Assembly (NCBI GenBank): GCA_017307785.1
Contig: JAFKGI010000009.1
Coordinates: 124,001 to 188,000 of the forward strand
Source: Vulcanimicrobiota bacterium
GTDB lineage: Bacteria; Vulcanimicrobiota; Xenobia; Xenobiales; JADMJV01
Direction: 5' to 3'
DNA: 64,000 bases
Shown here: positions 1 to 7,848 of the stretch, piece after piece
Layout: every line of letters starts with the position of its first letter
Numbering within the stretch: the stretch's first letter is position 1
Made by a program: the position numbers and the translations under genes
Notes under the pieces: model-generated
The model's database searches: none
What the model saw: only the letters and a program-made list of their open reading frames with translations
What the model was told of the DNA's origin: nothing

Positions 1-1
1 C

Positions 2-1288
2 GGCAAAGAGCCGTTCACGGCCGTCTATGAGAAGGTCGTGGGAGGCACGACCTGGCACTGGCTGGCCACCACGCTGCGCTTTCTTCCCTCTGACATGCGC
101 CTGAAGTCCCTTTACGGAGTCGGCCAGGATTGGCCCGTGACCGTCGAGGATCTGGAGCCTTACTATGGGGAGGCCGAGCGGGAGTTGGGGGTTGCCGGAG
201 CGGCCATGCCTTGGCTGCCGGCCACCTACCTGGACAAGCAAGTTGCTCTGGCGGCCCGGAAGTTTGGTTATCGGGTGGAGGTGCTACCGGCGGCCCGCAA
301 TTCGATTGCCTATGACGGCAGGCCCGCCTGCCGCGGCAGTGCCACCTGTTTCCCCATCTGCCCGATCGGGGCCAAGTATGACGCTTCGGTGCACGTCGAC
401 AAGGCTGCGCGCGCGGGAGTCGCCCTCTGGAGCGAAAGTCCCGTCACCCGATTGCTGGTGGCGGACGGAAAAGTGGTGGGCCTGGAGTGCCGCCGGGGTG
501 GAGAGGTGGTCCAGGTTCGCGCGCCCTTGTTCATTCTGGCTGCCAATGCCATCGAATCCCCCCGGCTTTTGCTCCACTCCGGCTTGCCCAACCCTTGGAC
601 CGGACGATACCTGATGGGGATGGCCGGACAGGTCAGCCGGGCGCTGGCCGCTCGTCCGGTCTGGCCCTTTCGTTCTCCGCAAGTGGTGTCGGGAATCACC
701 CAGTTCCGCGACGGCGCTTTTCGGAAGCGACGCGCCGGCTTCGTGGTCTCGATTGGCAATGATGGCTGGCCGGACGGAGCGCCCCCGGAAATCGCTCGAC
801 AGTTGGTGGAGCGGGGCTTCAAGGGAAAAGAGCTTCAGGCTGCCGTACGCGAGCACGTCAGCCGGCAACTGCTGCTGGTCTCCAACTGCGAAGAACTGCC
901 GCGCGCCGACAATCGCGTCTCCTTGTCCGACCAGCTGGACGGCCTGGGGATGCCCAGGCCGCGCCTCCACTTTGCCTTGAGCCGCTATACGCTCGACGGC
1001 ATCGACGAAAGTGTGCTGGTGCATGCGCGAATTTTTCAGGAAATGGGCGCCAGTCACGTGTTGCACTATGAGCAGTCCGATGACCCCGCCCACCTGGCCG
1101 GCACCTGCCGAATGGGCGAACCCGGTCAGTCGGTGGTGGACGCTCATTTGCGCAGCCACGACTGGCCTAACCTTTACGTGGTCGGCAGCGCCGTCTTTCC
1201 GACCGCCGGCACCGCCCCGCCCACCCTGACAGTGGCGGCGCTGGCATTGCGTTGCGCCGAGATGTTGGCGAAGACCAGGTCTTCCTGA
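2..1288 (+). CDS. GMC-family FAD oxidoreductase, 5'-truncated by the window edge
   Basis: The frame is open from base 2, so the N-terminal FAD-binding Rossmann region lies outside the window. The visible part begins near the GMC motif VGGTTWHWLATTLRF and ends with the typical C-terminal substrate/FAD block: HLAGTCRMG carries the expected catalytic His, followed by NLYVVGSAVFPTAGTAPPTLT. This resembles membrane-bound gluconate/fructose/sorbitol dehydrogenase large subunits, which oxidise sugar or alcohol hydroxyls with FAD. The Cys-rich stretch near residues 105-120 (ACRGSATCFPICPIGAKYD) is also typical of that subgroup. No small or cytochrome subunit is visible downstream. The last 115 bases overlap the convergent DUF2330 gene. 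The substrate cannot be told. Confidence 0.85.
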   Translation, partial: GKEPFTAVYEKVVGGTTWHWLATTLRFLPSDMRLKSLYGVGQDWPVTVEDLEPYYGEAERELGVAGAAMPWLPATYLDKQVALAARKFGYRVEVLPAARNSIAYDGRPACRGSATCFPICPIGAKYDASVHVDKAARAGVALWSESPVTRLLVADGKVVGLECRRGGEVVQVRAPLFILAANAIESPRLLLHSGLPNPWTGRYLMGMAGQVSRALAARPVWPFRSPQVVSGITQFRDGAFRKRRAGFVVSIGNDGWPDGAPPEIARQLVERGFKGKELQAAVREHVSRQLLLVSNCEELPRADNRVSLSDQLDGLGMPRPRLHFALSRYTLDGIDESVLVHARIFQEMGASHVLHYEQSDDPAHLAGTCRMGEPGQSVVDAHLRSHDWPNLYVVGSAVFPTAGTAPPTLTVAALALRCAEMLAKTRSS

Positions 1289-2208
1289 CGCTGCTCGTCG
1301 TTGAGCACGGCCGTGAACTTGGTGAGTTTTCCGCCGTTGGGGATCAGTCGACGAAGAGTGGGAAAGCTGCCGCCAGGACGCACGCCGGGAGGCCCCTCCA
1401 CGCGAAAGTTCTCGCTGGCTTCGGGAGTGAGCTGAAACGTCTGCTGGATCAGGCCCGGCCCTGCGAACGGATCCTTGCCTCGCTTGGGGTTGTAACCGTC
1501 CACCGAGCCGGCGACGTAGAGTTCCATTTCCGAAGGACCGGGGTTGGCCGCGGTGACTTTGAGCGGGTAGCTGAGCTTTTTGGCTTTGAAGCTCAGGTGC
1601 ATAGGAGCGATGGTGCCCTGGCGTAGCTTTTCCGCGATGGCGGCGTTGTCTTTCGCTCCGTTGCGGATACGCGCGGCCACGAAGATAAACTTGCGATCCA
1701 CGTAATAGTTGAGGTGACCCTTGGCGTTTTGGGTCACCTGGAAGTCGTTCTTCTTGAGCCACTCATAGAGGCCGCCGCCGGAAGTGGCCGACAGCAGCGC
1801 CAGATCGTAGGGGCCTTCTTCGCGTCGTTCCAACACGGTGACGCCCTCTCGCGAAGCCGCCGCCCCCGGAGCGCTGGCCCGAGTGGACTGCATGAGGGGC
1901 TGGCGAATTTCCGTGAGGCGGCGCAGTTCGGTGAAGGGAGCGCCTGGTTCCACCTTTACCTCAGGGCGCGTTTCCACCGGAATGACCCAGGCGAATTCGC
2001 TGGTGCCGCCAGAGTAAATGACCGACAAAAGCATGTGCTCCTTGCCCTCGCTCTGCCACAAGAAGGCGCTTTGCTTGTCCAGATGGATGGTGGGCGGAGT
2101 CGGGCTGATTCTGCGGTCATAGCGGGGTAGGGCGCAACAGCTGAGGCCGATCTGACTCAGCGCTACGGCCGTGGCCAGGATGCCCAGTGCAATCAGGGGA
2201 CGTTTCAT
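1174..2208 (-). CDS. DUF2330 secreted protein, copy 2 (extended C terminus)
   Basis: A 344-residue protein with an N-terminal hydrophobic export signal ending near LSCC, then the DUF2330 pattern: IHLDKQSAFLW, LLSVIYSGG and EFAWVIPVETRPEVKVEPG. The family has no assigned function; members are usually exported. It is a paralogue of the gene just upstream (2205-3203), with which it shares the order of blocks throughout, and the start codon overlaps that gene's stop as ATGA, so translation is probably coupled. Compared with the paralogue, which stops soon after LVFA, this copy runs about 25 residues further, into the antisense of the GMC oxidoreductase gene. That tail probably arose by loss of an earlier stop. 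Confidence 0.8.
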   Translation of the reverse strand: MKRPLIALGILATAVALSQIGLSCCALPRYDRRISPTPPTIHLDKQSAFLWQSEGKEHMLLSVIYSGGTSEFAWVIPVETRPEVKVEPGAPFTELRRLTEIRQPLMQSTRASAPGAAASREGVTVLERREEGPYDLALLSATSGGGLYEWLKKNDFQVTQNAKGHLNYYVDRKFIFVAARIRNGAKDNAAIAEKLRQGTIAPMHLSFKAKKLSYPLKVTAANPGPSEMELYVAGSVDGYNPKRGKDPFAGPGLIQQTFQLTPEASENFRVEGPPGVRPGGSFPTLRRLIPNGGKLTKFTAVLNDEQRQEDLVFANISAQRNASAATVRVGGAVPAVGKTALPTT

Positions 2209-3203
2209 CGAGCACCTCCAGAAGTGACGGCGGCGAACACCAGATCTTGCTGGCGTTGCGCGTCTCCCAGCACTCCGTTGTATTTGGTCAACTTGCCTCC
2301 TTTGGGCAGCAGTCGAGCCAGCGTGGGGAGATCGGCCTGGGGGTTGGCCAGGTTGGGCGGTCCCGAGATGGCAAAGGAAGGGCCACCGGAGGGCTTCAAA
2401 TCAAAACTCTGAGCCCGCACTCCCCCGACGGGACGAACTTCGTCCAGGTCGGCCGGCGCCGCGTTGACGTTTTTCAGCACCTTGTCTTGAGGCCAGGTGT
2501 TACCGGCCACGTAGATCTCCATTTCCGACATTCCCGGGTTGACGGCCGTCATCTTCAGCGGATAGCTGAGTTGCCTGGCCTTGAAGGCGAGATGCATGGG
2601 AGCGATGGTGCCGCCGCGCAGGCGGCTGCTGACCTGCTCGTTGCTCTGGGCGCCGTTGCGGATGCGGGCGGCTACGAAGACGTATTTGTGGCTGATGTAG
2701 TAGTCGAGCTGGCCGCGGGCGTTCTTGCTGACGGGGAACTGATTCTTTTTGAGCCAGGCGTAGAGGCTCACTCCCGAGTCGGCGGCCAGCACGGCGATGT
2801 TGTAAGGGCCTTCTTCCTTTTGCTCGAGCACGGTCACGCCCTGAGGGGGAGCCCCGCCCTTGGAACCTCCACTCATGTCCATGCCACGTGTCGTCACGGG
2901 TGTTCGGATCTCGGTGGCGCGTCGCAGCTCGGTAAAGGGAGCGCCTTTCTCGACGGTCACCTGCGGTCGTGATTCGACGGGAATGACCCAGGCGAACTCA
3001 TCGGTTCCGCCGGAATACTGCACCGACAGAAGCATGTGCTCCTGACCCTGGGCCTGCCAGAGAAAGGCGCTCTGGCGATCCAGTCGGATGGGCGGCGCCG
3101 TGCTGCCGCGGCCCCGTCCAAAAGCGCCGCAACTCTGACCCGGCTGGGCGCAAAGAACTGCGGTGGCGGTGAAAAGAGATACGAGAAGAACGGTCTTTTT
3201 CAT
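2205..3203 (-). CDS. DUF2330 secreted protein, copy 1
   Basis: About 332 residues. I chose the ATG at 3203 because it begins a standard signal peptide (MKKTVLLVSLFTATAVLCA); an upstream in-frame ATG at 3302 would put a non-hydrophobic stretch in front of it. The DUF2330 blocks PIRLDRQSAFLW, HMLLSVQYSGGTDEFAWVIP and MSEMEIYVAG are present. Function unknown; the protein is expected outside the cytoplasmic membrane. It is the first gene of a two-gene operon with its paralogue. An AT-rich stretch near 3249-3262 gives, on the minus strand, a TATAAA -10 box 17 bp from a weak TGGACC -35, which may be its promoter. Confidence 0.8.
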   Translation of the reverse strand: MKKTVLLVSLFTATAVLCAQPGQSCGAFGRGRGSTAPPIRLDRQSAFLWQAQGQEHMLLSVQYSGGTDEFAWVIPVESRPQVTVEKGAPFTELRRATEIRTPVTTRGMDMSGGSKGGAPPQGVTVLEQKEEGPYNIAVLAADSGVSLYAWLKKNQFPVSKNARGQLDYYISHKYVFVAARIRNGAQSNEQVSSRLRGGTIAPMHLAFKARQLSYPLKMTAVNPGMSEMEIYVAGNTWPQDKVLKNVNAAPADLDEVRPVGGVRAQSFDLKPSGGPSFAISGPPNLANPQADLPTLARLLPKGGKLTKYNGVLGDAQRQQDLVFAAVTSGGAR

Positions 3204-3315
3204 TTTCCCTAGTTGGCTTTTCGGAGCCGGAAGCCTGCCACTCGCAATCTTTATAAAACCTTTAGGTCCGAGGGTCCAGGGATTGTGTAGATACTGCGCC
3301 AACCCCTAGGGCTCG

Positions 3316-4677
3316 ATGCTTTCCCTGATTCCCGCCTCTAAGAAATTTGTGGAAAAGAACCTTAGCTGCGATCCCGTGCAGGCAGGTTACGTCACCTTTT
3401 CCTTCGACTTCTTTTTCTATGTGATGGCTTCTTACTATATCTTGAAGCCGATGCGCGACCTGACCGGAGTAATGCTAGGGAACACGTCTTCCCTGTTCCG
3501 CTGGACCATGGTAGCCGTCCTCCTGGTCAATCCCCTCTTCAGCATGCTGATGGCTCGCATCCCTCGAAGCAAGCTTGTCCCCGTCATCTATCGATTCTTC
3601 ATCTCCCATTTGCTCTTATTCTTTGTCGGGTTTGTGGCGGTAGGAGTCGGCAAGGGCGAGTTGCAGGGCAATGCCCGGTTGATACCAAGTCTTTTCTTTG
3701 TCTGGGTCAGCGTCTTTAACTTGTTCGCGGTCTCTCTCTTCTGGTCGGTGATGGCGGACCGATTTACCGGAGCTCAGGGCCGCAAGGTCTTTGGTTTTAT
3801 CGGTGCCGGGGGGACGCTGGGCCAAATGGCGGGCTCGGCTCTAGCGACGCAGTTGCCTTCCCTCATGGGTGTCAGCAGTTTGCTGCTGGTCTCAGCTCTC
3901 TTGCTGGAAGTCAGCGCGCGGTGCCGCCCCTCCATTGAGGATGTGGTGGTAGAGCAGCAGAAGCTGGAAGCTGCTTCCGCACCCAAGGAAAAGCCCAAGC
4001 CCTGGACAGGGCTCGTCCTGGTGCTAAAGTCTCCGTATTTGTTCGGCATTTGTGCCTACTTGTTTCTCTACACCTTTACCAGTTCGTTCATTTACCTGCA
4101 GAAGCAAGACCTGGTGAGCGTTGCTTTCACAAGCGATGAAGCAAAGCTGCAGTTTTTCGCCCAAATCAACTTTGTCGTTTCTGGGGCTACCCTGGCGATT
4201 CAACTATTCTTTACAGGTCGGCTGATTGCCGCGCTGGGTCTGATTTTCTCGCTCTCGCTGATGCCCGGCCTCACTGCACTGGGGTTTGCCGTCCTGGCCA
4301 TGGCGCCAGGCCTCTACTTGCTAGCGGGCTTTGAGGCGGTTCGCACCACCCTGAACTACGCGGTCTCCCGCCCCTCTCGAGAGATTCTCTTCACGGTGGT
4401 CTCCAAAGAGGACAAATACATCTCCAAGAACTTCATCGACACGTTCGTCTACCGTGCCGGTGATAGCATTGCCTCCTTCGCTTTCGACGGTCTGAAGAGC
4501 CTCAAGTTGGGAACTACAGGAATCTCCTGGGCCGCCGTGCCCTTCTCTTTGGTGTGGACCGCCCTTGCCATGGGGCTGGGCGTGGCCCAGAGGCGCAAGC
4601 AGAAACAGCAAGAAATCGAACTCGCGCGGTTAGCGGAAGACCAGGCTACTTCAGGAGCTTCAGATCCAGTCCGCTGA
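3316..4677 (+). CDS. NTT (ATP:ADP antiporter)/MFS-like membrane transporter
   Basis: 453 residues with roughly twelve hydrophobic segments. The first transmembrane segment carries FFYVMASYYILKPMRD, the signature of the AAA/NTT (TlcA-like) nucleotide transporter family and its relatives in free-living bacteria, where the substrate is unknown. A central charged loop (around residues 205-235) separates the two six-helix halves, and a charged tail follows the last helix. The free-living context argues against energy parasitism, so a metabolite or drug substrate is as likely as nucleotides. An AGGG box lies six bases before the ATG. The 3' end overlaps the convergent PIN-domain gene by 32 bases. 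Confidence 0.65.
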   Translation: MLSLIPASKKFVEKNLSCDPVQAGYVTFSFDFFFYVMASYYILKPMRDLTGVMLGNTSSLFRWTMVAVLLVNPLFSMLMARIPRSKLVPVIYRFFISHLLLFFVGFVAVGVGKGELQGNARLIPSLFFVWVSVFNLFAVSLFWSVMADRFTGAQGRKVFGFIGAGGTLGQMAGSALATQLPSLMGVSSLLLVSALLLEVSARCRPSIEDVVVEQQKLEAASAPKEKPKPWTGLVLVLKSPYLFGICAYLFLYTFTSSFIYLQKQDLVSVAFTSDEAKLQFFAQINFVVSGATLAIQLFFTGRLIAALGLIFSLSLMPGLTALGFAVLAMAPGLYLLAGFEAVRTTLNYAVSRPSREILFTVVSKEDKYISKNFIDTFVYRAGDSIASFAFDGLKSLKLGTTGISWAAVPFSLVWTALAMGLGVAQRRKQKQQEIELARLAEDQATSGASDPVR

Positions 4678-5083
4678 ATTGATGGAACGCCTTGTCGAAA
4701 GTAACCAGCTGATAGCCTCCGCTCACGGCAAACGCTGCTAGATAAGCATCCATCCAGAGTTTGGGGGAGGCAGTTGGCACCCCCGCGTACTGATGCCACC
4801 ACGCCTCCAGACCCGGGGGCTCCGCGGCGACCAGACCGATGCGGTCATCCTGAAGAAGTCGGTCGAAGAGATCAAGAGCAGCGCCGTTGCTGAGCGCGGG
4901 AATTCCGTAGGGCGCGAGCACCGCACCACTTGTGAGCAGGCGTAACAGCGAGCTTTGAGTGGGACGGCAGAACCAGACCGACTGTAGCTGCTGAATGCTT
5001 TCGAGCCATTGGACAGCCTGGGGATGATTCTGGTGAGCCGACAGGGTGAGTGCCAGCCAGACATTGGTGTCGCAAAGGATCAC
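4646..5083 (-). CDS. vapC: PIN-domain ribonuclease toxin (VapC type)
   Basis: 145 residues with the PIN fold pattern. MILCDTNVWLAL supplies the first acidic residue (D5), PKLWMDAYLAAFA a central Asp, and LVTFDKAF the last conserved Asp. VapC toxins are Mg-dependent endoribonucleases that cut tRNA or rRNA and are neutralised by a cognate DNA-binding antitoxin. The upstream RHH gene overlaps this start as ATGA, the usual antitoxin-first layout. The four-residue acidic set looks complete, so activity is plausible. Its 3' end overlaps the transporter gene on the other strand. Confidence 0.85.
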   Translation of the reverse strand: MILCDTNVWLALTLSAHQNHPQAVQWLESIQQLQSVWFCRPTQSSLLRLLTSGAVLAPYGIPALSNGAALDLFDRLLQDDRIGLVAAEPPGLEAWWHQYAGVPTASPKLWMDAYLAAFAVSGGYQLVTFDKAFHQFSGLDLKLLK

Positions 5084-5319
5084 GGCAGTTCCTGTTCCAG
5101 CAGAATCTCAGCCACACGTTCGGGCGTTATCTCCGTCCCTGCCGTTGCGGCGTGAGCACACTGAATGAGTGGAAATTGAACCCGGGTTGGCCGACTGGGC
5201 GCTGCCAGACCCTTGCGTAGCAAGTCCGCTATCGTTTCTTGGAGAGAACGGCTGTCCTGGAGGGCTCGCATTTTGACCGCCCTCATCAGATCGTCAGGTA
5301 GATTCAAAGTCGTTTTCAC
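5080..5319 (-). CDS. vapB: Ribbon-helix-helix antitoxin (VapB type)
   Basis: 79 residues. MKTTLNLPDDLMRAVKMRA begins with the beta-strand and first helix of an RHH (MetJ/Arc) domain and continues with a second helix (SLQETIADLLRKGL). The C-terminal half (about residues 40-79) would wrap the PIN toxin. The start is GTG at 5319. A palindrome with CCAGATT/AATCTGG arms lies just upstream and is a good candidate for its own operator, as VapB proteins autoregulate their operons. The stop overlaps the toxin start. Confidence 0.8.
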   Translation of the reverse strand: MKTTLNLPDDLMRAVKMRALQDSRSLQETIADLLRKGLAAPSRPTRVQFPLIQCAHAATAGTEITPERVAEILLEQELP

Positions 5320-5323
5320 CTTT

Positions 5324-5343
5324 CCAGATTACCAGAAATCTGG
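5324..5343 (-). promoter_or_regulatory. Palindrome upstream of the antitoxin start; probable VapB operator
   Basis: Perfect 7-bp inverted repeat CCAGATT/AATCTGG with a 6-bp centre, four bases from the GTG start of the RHH gene. A second, nested arm pair (CCAGA/TCTGG, 5332-5343) overlaps it. RHH antitoxins bind such palindromes; the assignment here is by position. Confidence 0.5.
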
Positions 5344-5366
5344 CTGACAGGACAGCCGGCCGTCGT

Positions 5367-5807
5367 TTAGCTCGAGAACTTCCACTCGATTTGGTAGGAC
5401 TGCTCTTCCGGCGAGCGCGAGATGACCTCGATGCTGTGGTAGAAGTTCTCGTCGTCGGCATCCAGGCCGCGCCAGCGCTCGCAGGTGATTCGGTCGGCCG
5501 CGTAGTCGATGGAGAACTGCTCCTTCGGCTCCTCATCCACCGGCGTCTCCTGGCTGCGGGTGAACTCGGCCCGTCCCTCGAGCATCCCGCCCTGAACTCG
5601 ACCGCGGATACGGTGCTCGGTCATGTAGCCGTTGGGACTGAGGCCTTGCTGGACGAGGTCGATATCATAGGCCATCGTGTTGCGGTCGTTGGGGCCGTTG
5701 TCCTGGTCGATCAGGTGCAACAGGCCCGTCTCCAGTTCGCAGCGTCGTTGCTCCGAGCGCTTGCGGCTGAGGACCTTGATGGATTGGGTGGTGGACATCG
5801 ATTGCAT
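5367..5807 (-). CDS. Uncharacterised small cytoplasmic protein
   Basis: 146 residues, no signal peptide or membrane segment, mixed charge, predicted beta-rich C-terminal half (FSIDYAADRITCERW, SYQIEWKFS). I do not recognise a family. The start at 5807 is supported by a GGAGG box seven bases upstream. The gene is set apart by its promoter, which carries the TTTGGTAG direct-repeat module shared with two other small genes in this window (49157 and 50825). It is transcribed alone, divergently from the E2-lipB-lipA operon. A role in a stress or developmental regulon is possible but unproven. Confidence 0.7.
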   Translation of the reverse strand: MQSMSTTQSIKVLSRKRSEQRRCELETGLLHLIDQDNGPNDRNTMAYDIDLVQQGLSPNGYMTEHRIRGRVQGGMLEGRAEFTRSQETPVDEEPKEQFSIDYAADRITCERWRGLDADDENFYHSIEVISRSPEEQSYQIEWKFSS

Positions 5808-5834
5808 AGGGATACCTCCGTGTGTGATGGAGTC

Positions 5835-5871
5835 AGCTTAGCCCGGGCCTGTCTACCAAATCTCTACCAAA
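5835..5871 (-). promoter_or_regulatory. Promoter with TTTGGTAG direct-repeat module (site 1)
   Basis: Read on the minus strand: TTTGGTAG, three bases, TTTGGTAG (11-bp period), exactly 12 bases, then TAAGCT as the -10 box at 5840-5835. The same order and spacing are found at 49086-49122 and 50757-50793. Tandem 11-bp-period half-sites upstream of a -10 box are typical of OmpR/PhoB-type activators that replace the -35 element. Confidence 0.65.
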
Positions 5872-5959
5872 ATCAGAGTTTGTTGCCGTTCCATGAGCAA
5901 AAGGATTCCGACTTACGGCAAGAAACAGAGCACACACACCGTCTTACAAAGGAGTCGTT

Positions 5960-7231
5960 ATGTCCAACACCCAGGTCCTCATGCCTCAAATGGGAGAAAG
6001 TATCGCCGAGGGCACTATCGTGACCTGGCTAAAATCCCCAGGGGATCGGGTGGAAAAGGACGAGCCCTTGTTCGAGATCTCGACCGATAAGGTCGACGCC
6101 GAGATCCCCGCTCCCGCCTCCGGTTACCTGCTGGAGACACTTTTCGGACCGGGCGAGACCGTCGAGGTCAACAAAGTGGTGGCCTACATCGGTGCCGAGA
6201 AGGGTGGGGCCGCCCCCGCTCCGGCTGCCGCGCCGTCTGCACCCACGCCCGCTGCCGCGCCCGCCCATCTCGAAGCTTTGCTCGCCCCTTCGGCCCCTTC
6301 GGCCGCCAGCGTCGAAGACTTGCGCCGCCAGCGCTCCTCCCCGCTGGTGCGTAAGATGGCTCAAGAGCATGGAGTTGACATTCGCCAACTGGAGGGCACC
6401 GGGGTTTCTGGTCGAGTCACTAAGGCCGATCTCCAGTCTTATCTGGACAAGCCCAAGGCCGCTCCGGCCGCGGTTGCACCGGCAGCCAGCCACGCCAAGC
6501 CTTCGCTCAACGGAGACAAGTTCAAATACCACGCCGCGGCCGGGGACCGACTCGAACCCTTCACCCCGATGCGGACCTCGATCGCGGAGCACATGGTCAT
6601 CTCGCGGGACACCTCGGTCCACGTCACCACCGTCTTTGAGATCGATATGACCCGCGTGGTCAAGCTGCGTGCCAAACACAAGCCCGAGTATGCCACTCGG
6701 GGCGTCAACCTGACCTACATGCCCTTCATCATGAAGGCGGTGGTGGAAGGCCTGCGCAGCCATCCGATTTTGAATTCTTCCATCGTGGACAATCAGGTCG
6801 CCTACAAGAATCAGATCAACCTGGGCATGGCCGTGGCCCTGGACTGGGGCCTGCTGGTTCCCGTCATCAAACACGCTGATGAACTGTCGCTGCTGGGAAT
6901 GTCCCGTCAGATTTCCGACCTGGCCGAGCGGGCTCGCACCAAGAAGCTCAAGCCGGATGAAGTCAGCGAAGGCACTTTCACGGTTACCAACCCGGGCGTC
7001 TTCGGAAGCCTCTTCGGTACGCCGATCATCAACCAGCCGCAGGTGGCCATCTTGGGCGTGGGTACGCTCACCAAGCGTCCGGTGGTGACCGAGGATGACG
7101 CCATCGCCATTCGCCACATGATGTACCTGGCTCTCTCCTTTGACCACCGCGTCATCGACGGAGCCACCGCTGACCGCTTCATGGCTCAGATCAAAGCGTT
7201 CCTCCAGGACTTCCCGGAGGGTCTGCTCTGA
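5960..7231 (+). CDS. 2-oxo acid dehydrogenase E2, dihydrolipoamide acyltransferase
   Basis: 423 residues. Residues 1-80 form a lipoyl domain with the lipoylated Lys44 in EISTDKVDAE. An Ala/Pro-rich linker follows, then a peripheral subunit-binding domain (SPLVRKMAQEHGVDI to ADLQSYL), a second linker and the catalytic domain, whose C-terminal SFDHRVIDGA supplies the His and Asp of the acyltransferase. It transfers acyl groups to CoA inside a 2-oxoacid dehydrogenase complex. Whether this is the pyruvate, 2-oxoglutarate or branched-chain enzyme cannot be decided; no E1 or E3 gene is next to it. AAAGGAG precedes the ATG. It heads an operon with lipB and lipA, which make its cofactor. Confidence 0.92.
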   Translation: MSNTQVLMPQMGESIAEGTIVTWLKSPGDRVEKDEPLFEISTDKVDAEIPAPASGYLLETLFGPGETVEVNKVVAYIGAEKGGAAPAPAAAPSAPTPAAAPAHLEALLAPSAPSAASVEDLRRQRSSPLVRKMAQEHGVDIRQLEGTGVSGRVTKADLQSYLDKPKAAPAAVAPAASHAKPSLNGDKFKYHAAAGDRLEPFTPMRTSIAEHMVISRDTSVHVTTVFEIDMTRVVKLRAKHKPEYATRGVNLTYMPFIMKAVVEGLRSHPILNSSIVDNQVAYKNQINLGMAVALDWGLLVPVIKHADELSLLGMSRQISDLAERARTKKLKPDEVSEGTFTVTNPGVFGSLFGTPIINQPQVAILGVGTLTKRPVVTEDDAIAIRHMMYLALSFDHRVIDGATADRFMAQIKAFLQDFPEGLL

Positions 7232-7848
7232 GGCCTTGCGGTCTCTGTCGCTACCCCGAACTCGGCTATGAGACGGCCGAGATGCTGCAGCAGAGTTTGG
7301 TGGAGCGACGCAAGCGCGGTGAAATCGAAGACCAGCTGCTCTTGCTCGAGCATCCGCCGGTTTACACCCTGGGTCGGGGAGCCAGTCTGGAGAATCTCAG
7401 GGACCAGACCGTTCAGCCGGTTCGAACCGGGCGTGGCGGCGAAATCACCTACCACGGTCCGGGCCAACTGGTGGCTTACCCGATTCTCTTGCTCCTGGAT
7501 GGGGAAAGAGACTTGCATCGTTACCTGCGCGACCTGGAGCAAGTCGTCATCGACCTGTGCCAGGACTATGGACTGAAGGCCGGGCGAGAGGCTGGGAAAA
7601 CCGGAGTCTGGCTCGACGGCAAAAAGCTCGCCTCGATCGGGGTGCGCGCCTCCAGTTGGGTGACTTCTCACGGAGTGGCTATCAACTACGGCCGAGACCT
7701 GAGCGGTTTTGACGCCATCGTTCCCTGCGGCTTGCAGGGAGTCGAGATGATAAGCCTAAGCCATGTGTGTGGGGATGTCGCCCGGGACGACTTGGAAGAT
7801 AGATTCTGCCGTCACTTTTCCCGCATATTCGAGAGAGAGATACTATGA
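7228..7848 (+). CDS. lipB: Octanoyltransferase LipB, probable CTG start
   Basis: LipB moves octanoate from acyl carrier protein to lipoyl domains. RGGEITYHGPGQLVAYPI, the conserved Lys in KLASIGVRASSW and the catalytic Cys in IVPCGLQGVEM are present. The first ATG (7282) would cut off the family's N-terminal block (GLCRYPELGYETA aligns with the usual LGLVPYxEAL). The frame has no ATG, GTG or TTG further upstream before the E2 gene, but a CTG at 7228 overlaps the E2 stop as CTGA and has GGAGG seven bases before it (7216-7220). I therefore start at 7228, giving 206 residues; 7282 is the conservative alternative. The stop overlaps the lipA start as ATGA. Confidence 0.88.
   Translation: MRPCGLCRYPELGYETAEMLQQSLVERRKRGEIEDQLLLLEHPPVYTLGRGASLENLRDQTVQPVRTGRGGEITYHGPGQLVAYPILLLLDGERDLHRYLRDLEQVVIDLCQDYGLKAGREAGKTGVWLDGKKLASIGVRASSWVTSHGVAINYGRDLSGFDAIVPCGLQGVEMISLSHVCGDVARDDLEDRFCRHFSRIFEREIL

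Noticed and set aside
284..1762. Long minus-strand frame of 492 codons
   Set aside because: Antisense to the GMC oxidoreductase and out of frame with DUF2330; low-complexity Gln/Arg/Gly-rich composition, as GC-rich shadow frames have.
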